A stretch of 51,295 nucleotides of DNA from positions 1-51,295 of the forward strand of contig NZ_BBJH01000060.1 in NCBI RefSeq assembly GCF_000739775.1, given 5' to 3'. Positions 50,750 through 51,295 of this stretch are shown piece by piece. Both the position numbers and the translations under genes were made by a program. Position 1 is the first letter of the stretch. Each line of letters begins with the position of its first letter. The DNA is from Paraburkholderia heleia NBRC 101817 (lineage in GTDB: Bacteria; Pseudomonadota; Gammaproteobacteria; Burkholderiales; Burkholderiaceae). The notes beneath the pieces are model-generated. The model saw nothing but the letters and a program-made list of their open reading frames with translations, was not told the DNA's origin and did not search any database.

Positions 50750-51295
50750 CTAGAGTACGCCGATTCCGTGCAGCAGCAGCGGCCCGAAACGGGGTACGAG
50801 GATCAACCCCCAGGTCAGGACGCAGAGCAGCAAGGCGAGCGTCACCGCGGCGCTGCCCAGGTCCTTGGCGCGGCCCGAGAGCTCGTTGCGCTCGAGGCCG
50901 ATGCGGTCCACTGCGTTCTCGATGCTCGAATTGAGCAGCTCGACGATCAGCACGAGGATCACCGAGCCGAGCAGCAGCACGCGCTCGACGGGCTCGACCG
51001 GAATGAACACGCCGATCGGCACGAGGATGGCCGAGAGCGTGAGCTCCTGGCGAAACGCGCTTTCCTCCCGGATAGCGGCGCGAAAGCCCTTGATCGAGTA
51101 CTTGAGCGCCTTCCATGCGCGGGTGATGCCGCGGTTGCCCTTGTAGGGGTTGAAGGGGAGCGGGGCGAGCGGATCGTCGGGGCCGAGCGGTTCGTGCAGA
51201 TGCGGCGGCTCGGGCGGCTCCGGCGCGGCAGCGCGCGGCGCAGCGGGCCCGGTGGGCGCAGCGGAATGGGCGGGCCCGCTCGCGGATGCGGGTGC
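50750..51295 (-). CDS. dgkA: diacylglycerol kinase DgkA (5' end beyond window)
   Basis: DgkA phosphorylates diacylglycerol in the inner membrane to recycle it into phospholipid. The frame is open from the stop at 50750 to the right edge. The family motifs are clear: RAWKALKYSIKGFRAAIREE, SAFRQEL with the nucleotide-binding Glu, VELLNSSIENAVDR, and ELSGRAKDLGSAAVTLAL with the catalytic Glu/Asp region. Three membrane helices are visible. Before the core the frame continues with a Pro/Ala-rich segment (EPPEPPHLHEPLGPDDP) of at least 45 residues without a start codon, which is unusual as E. coli DgkA is only 122 aa. The start lies outside the window. Confidence 0.93.
   Translation of the reverse strand, partial: APASASGPAHSAAPTGPAAPRAAAPEPPEPPHLHEPLGPDDPLAPLPFNPYKGNRGITRAWKALKYSIKGFRAAIREESAFRQELTLSAILVPIGVFIPVEPVERVLLLGSVILVLIVELLNSSIENAVDRIGLERNELSGRAKDLGSAAVTLALLLCVLTWGLILVPRFGPLLLHGIGVL

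Noticed and set aside
1..51295. CRISPR arrays, tRNA or rRNA genes, insertion sequences, integrases, toxin-antitoxin pairs
   Set aside because: I looked for regularly spaced repeats, cloverleaf-like GGTTCGAATC-type arms, transposase motifs and small toxin pairs and saw none that were credible.

Overview
This window looks like ordinary chromosomal core sequence from a betaproteobacterium of the Burkholderia/Paraburkholderia/Caballeronia group. The base composition is very high in GC, so overlapping open frames occur on both strands. Housekeeping genes occur in an order and with protein sequences I recognise from that group: dnaE beside LPS-core genes and msbA; yebC-purD-hemF-nadD-rsfS-rlmH-maf-rng; mgsA-qor; a complete kdp locus. 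A DUF4148 secreted protein also fits. Assignment to genus is inference. I saw no tRNA, rRNA, insertion sequence, prophage gene or CRISPR array.

Layout. 1-1005 (minus) is the N-terminal membrane part of an FtsK-type DNA translocase that runs off the left edge. It is followed by a META-domain lipoprotein (minus). 2028-6938 (plus) holds purT, an MliC-like secreted protein, and a pair of genes for a ThDP-dependent 2-keto-acid enzyme and an aldehyde dehydrogenase. After a 563-base leader region comes rhlE (7502-8980). gluQ and trhO (minus) are tRNA-modification genes. dnaE (plus) faces two LPS-core glycosyltransferases (minus), with a TGCCA pentamer array between them. msbA, a GT9 glycosyltransferase, another GT2 glycosyltransferase and a DUF4148 protein complete this surface/LPS block (14795-21439).

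21492-31022 is a long minus-strand block: upp, yebC, purD, hemF, nadD, rsfS, rlmH, maf, rng and mnmH (listed 5' to 3'). It covers nucleotide salvage and synthesis, haem, NAD and RNA/ribosome maturation. 31394-33692 (plus) has an atypical SDR, methylglyoxal synthase and a quinone oxidoreductase, ending in a strong terminator. 33970-42426 is kdp: an extra 40-residue membrane ORF, kdpF, kdpA, kdpB, kdpC, a hairpin, then kdpD and kdpE. Next comes a guanidine-II (mini-ykkC) riboswitch ahead of a Gdx/SugE guanidinium exporter. DUF4126, an FtsX-type permease, a truncated haemoglobin, an AlaX-type editing protein and a DUF924 protein follow on the plus strand. The right end is minus strand: SDR, LOG-family protein, TetR regulator and dgkA (5' end beyond the window).

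Most genes here are well-known families. The features most worth a second look are the guanidine-II riboswitch, the unannotated 40-codon ORF translationally coupled to kdpF, the long structured rhlE leader, the TGCCA array inside the dnaE terminator region, the ThDP/ALDH pair lacking a regulatory subunit, the SDR lacking its catalytic Tyr/Lys, and the short FtsK-like N-terminus. I did not find a convincing wholly new multi-gene system.
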